Origin: Nanobdellati archaeon | GTDB lineage: Archaea > EX4484-52 > JAADEF01 | Direction: 5' to 3' | Length of the DNA stretch: 5,442 bases | Assembly: GCA_015521505.1 (NCBI GenBank) | Contig: WAOB01000071.1 | Coordinates: 1-5,442, forward strand | Program-made: the position numbers and the translations under genes | Notes under the pieces: generated by a model | Told to the model about the DNA's origin: nothing | What the model saw: only the letters and a program-made list of their open reading frames with translations | The model's database searches: none | Part shown: positions 4,860 through 5,442 of the stretch, in pieces | Layout: every line of letters starts with the position of its first letter | Position numbering within the stretch: position 1 is the first letter of the stretch

Positions 4860-5442
4860 TATCAACTCACTTCTCTTTATAAGAGATTTAGATCTCAGAT
4901 CTTCAGGTGAAGATATTTCATCTAATGAGTAAATATCATAATGTATCCCTAAATCAAGATATTGATACTTATCACTTGGAATACTATTATATTCAAAATA
5001 AGAGATCATAGATGTCTTAATAACCTCATTAACTCTCTCTAACCTTTCAGAAATTATAGAATAAGGGTTTCTATAAGTGTTACTCTTATCTATATTAACA
5101 AAAAGTACTATTTCGTCTCCTCCATACATAAAAGCCAAAGTATCGTCTCTAAAATGATTTCTAATAGTATTACCTACAATATTCAGATAAGTATCACCAT
5201 GGATCAAATTCGTTCTTCCTTCTATTTCATTTACTTTTTTAAGATTCTTAACATCTACAATAGCAACATAAGAGTATGCACTTCCATTAATTATCTTTTT
5301 AATTAAACATTCCACTCTCTCTGAGTAGATCGGAAATCCTGTATGTGGGTGTTTATCTAAAAGAATACATTCATCACTTATAGTTTGTCCATAAAATTCT
5401 CTTAACTTGGAAGAAGTAGAATCAATACAAATACCACTATAT
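4836..5442 (-). CDS. GGDEF-domain protein (putative diguanylate cyclase-like), N-terminus outside window
   Basis: The frame is open to the window edge (201 residues visible); the GTG at 5315 is internal because recognisable GGDEF sequence precedes it. Visible residues 29-42 (DKHPHTGFPIYSER) correspond to the 'D.LTGL.NR' entry of GGDEF domains. VDVKNLKKVNE (62-72) matches 'lDiDhFK.iND', giving Asp63, Lys68 and Asn71 at positions equivalent to PleD Asp327, Lys332 and Asn335. HGDTYLNIVGNTI matches 'GHxxGDxxL', with about three extra residues before it. YGGDEIVLFV (106-115) is the signature hairpin. This family makes cyclic di-GMP from two GTP. Doubts: the RxxD product-inhibition site is absent, the Arg normally preceding the GGDEF loop is Met, and the C-terminal 'AKxxGRN' motif is not evident. 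It may bind nucleotides without synthesising c-di-GMP. Any sensor domain would lie upstream, outside the window. Confidence 0.75.
   Translation of the reverse strand, partial: YSGICIDSTSSKLREFYGQTISDECILLDKHPHTGFPIYSERVECLIKKIINGSAYSYVAIVDVKNLKKVNEIEGRTNLIHGDTYLNIVGNTIRNHFRDDTLAFMYGGDEIVLFVNIDKSNTYRNPYSIISERLERVNEVIKTSMISYFEYNSIPSDKYQYLDLGIHYDIYSLDEISSPEDLRSKSLIKRSELILSSNFIR

Noticed and set aside
4885..4902. Closely spaced AGATCT palindromes near the 3' end of the GGDEF gene
   Set aside because: Two short six-base palindromes in coding sequence for Leu-Arg-Ser-Lys-Ser; no longer symmetry and no sign of a regulatory site.
5103..5130. Cas10/Csm1-type palm domain as identity of the GGDEF protein
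   Set aside because: The signature is GGDE(I), not GGDD, and the preceding 'HTGFP' and 'VDVKNLKKVNE' blocks follow the diguanylate cyclase order; no cas genes or CRISPR repeats are visible.

Overview
The window reads as a piece of an AT-rich archaeal chromosome. The archaeal markers are a Hjc-type Holliday junction resolvase, a single-domain archaeal-type tyrosyl-tRNA synthetase, a DUF996-like membrane protein, TATA-box promoters about 25 bp upstream of several start codons (leaderless transcription), and an RNase P RNA. The RNase P RNA is clearly richer in G+C than the surrounding genes, which is what structured RNAs look like in AT-rich thermophiles. That is suggestive of a thermophile but not proof. 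The cysteine-rich surface protein with repeated NAH...Cys units would fit a small-genome (DPANN-like) archaeon; this placement is inference only.

Layout from left to right. Positions 1-561 (+) are the C-terminal part of an ABC-2 type permease whose start lies outside the window. It overlaps a rhomboid intramembrane serine protease (542-1195, +), apparently in the same transcription unit. A leftward block follows: a signal-peptide-bearing, cysteine-rich surface protein with a C-terminal membrane anchor (1188-2309, -), a DUF996-like four-to-five-helix membrane protein (2378-2923, -), and hjc (2972-3319, -). Upstream of hjc on the same strand is the RNase P RNA gene rnpB (3358-3637, -), not previously evident from open reading frames. 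Its 3' end abuts the TATA box of hjc. A roughly 130-bp divergent region holds the rnpB promoter, a small GC-rich foldable element that partly resembles the 5' end of rnpB, and the promoter of tyrS. tyrS (3771-4859, +) converges on and overlaps a leftward GGDEF-domain protein (4836-5442, -), whose N-terminus lies beyond the window.

Functionally, the middle is a housekeeping RNA/DNA cluster (tRNA 5' maturation, Holliday junction resolution, Tyr-tRNA charging) flanked by membrane and cell-surface genes. The most noteworthy items are the GGDEF domain, since cyclic-di-GMP enzymes are uncommon in archaea; the surface protein with three internal repeats and a PGF-like C-terminal sorting signal facing a rhomboid protease; the consistent leaderless promoter geometry; and the rnpB-like fragment upstream of rnpB. 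I did not find a clear defence island, CRISPR array, insertion sequence or tRNA gene.
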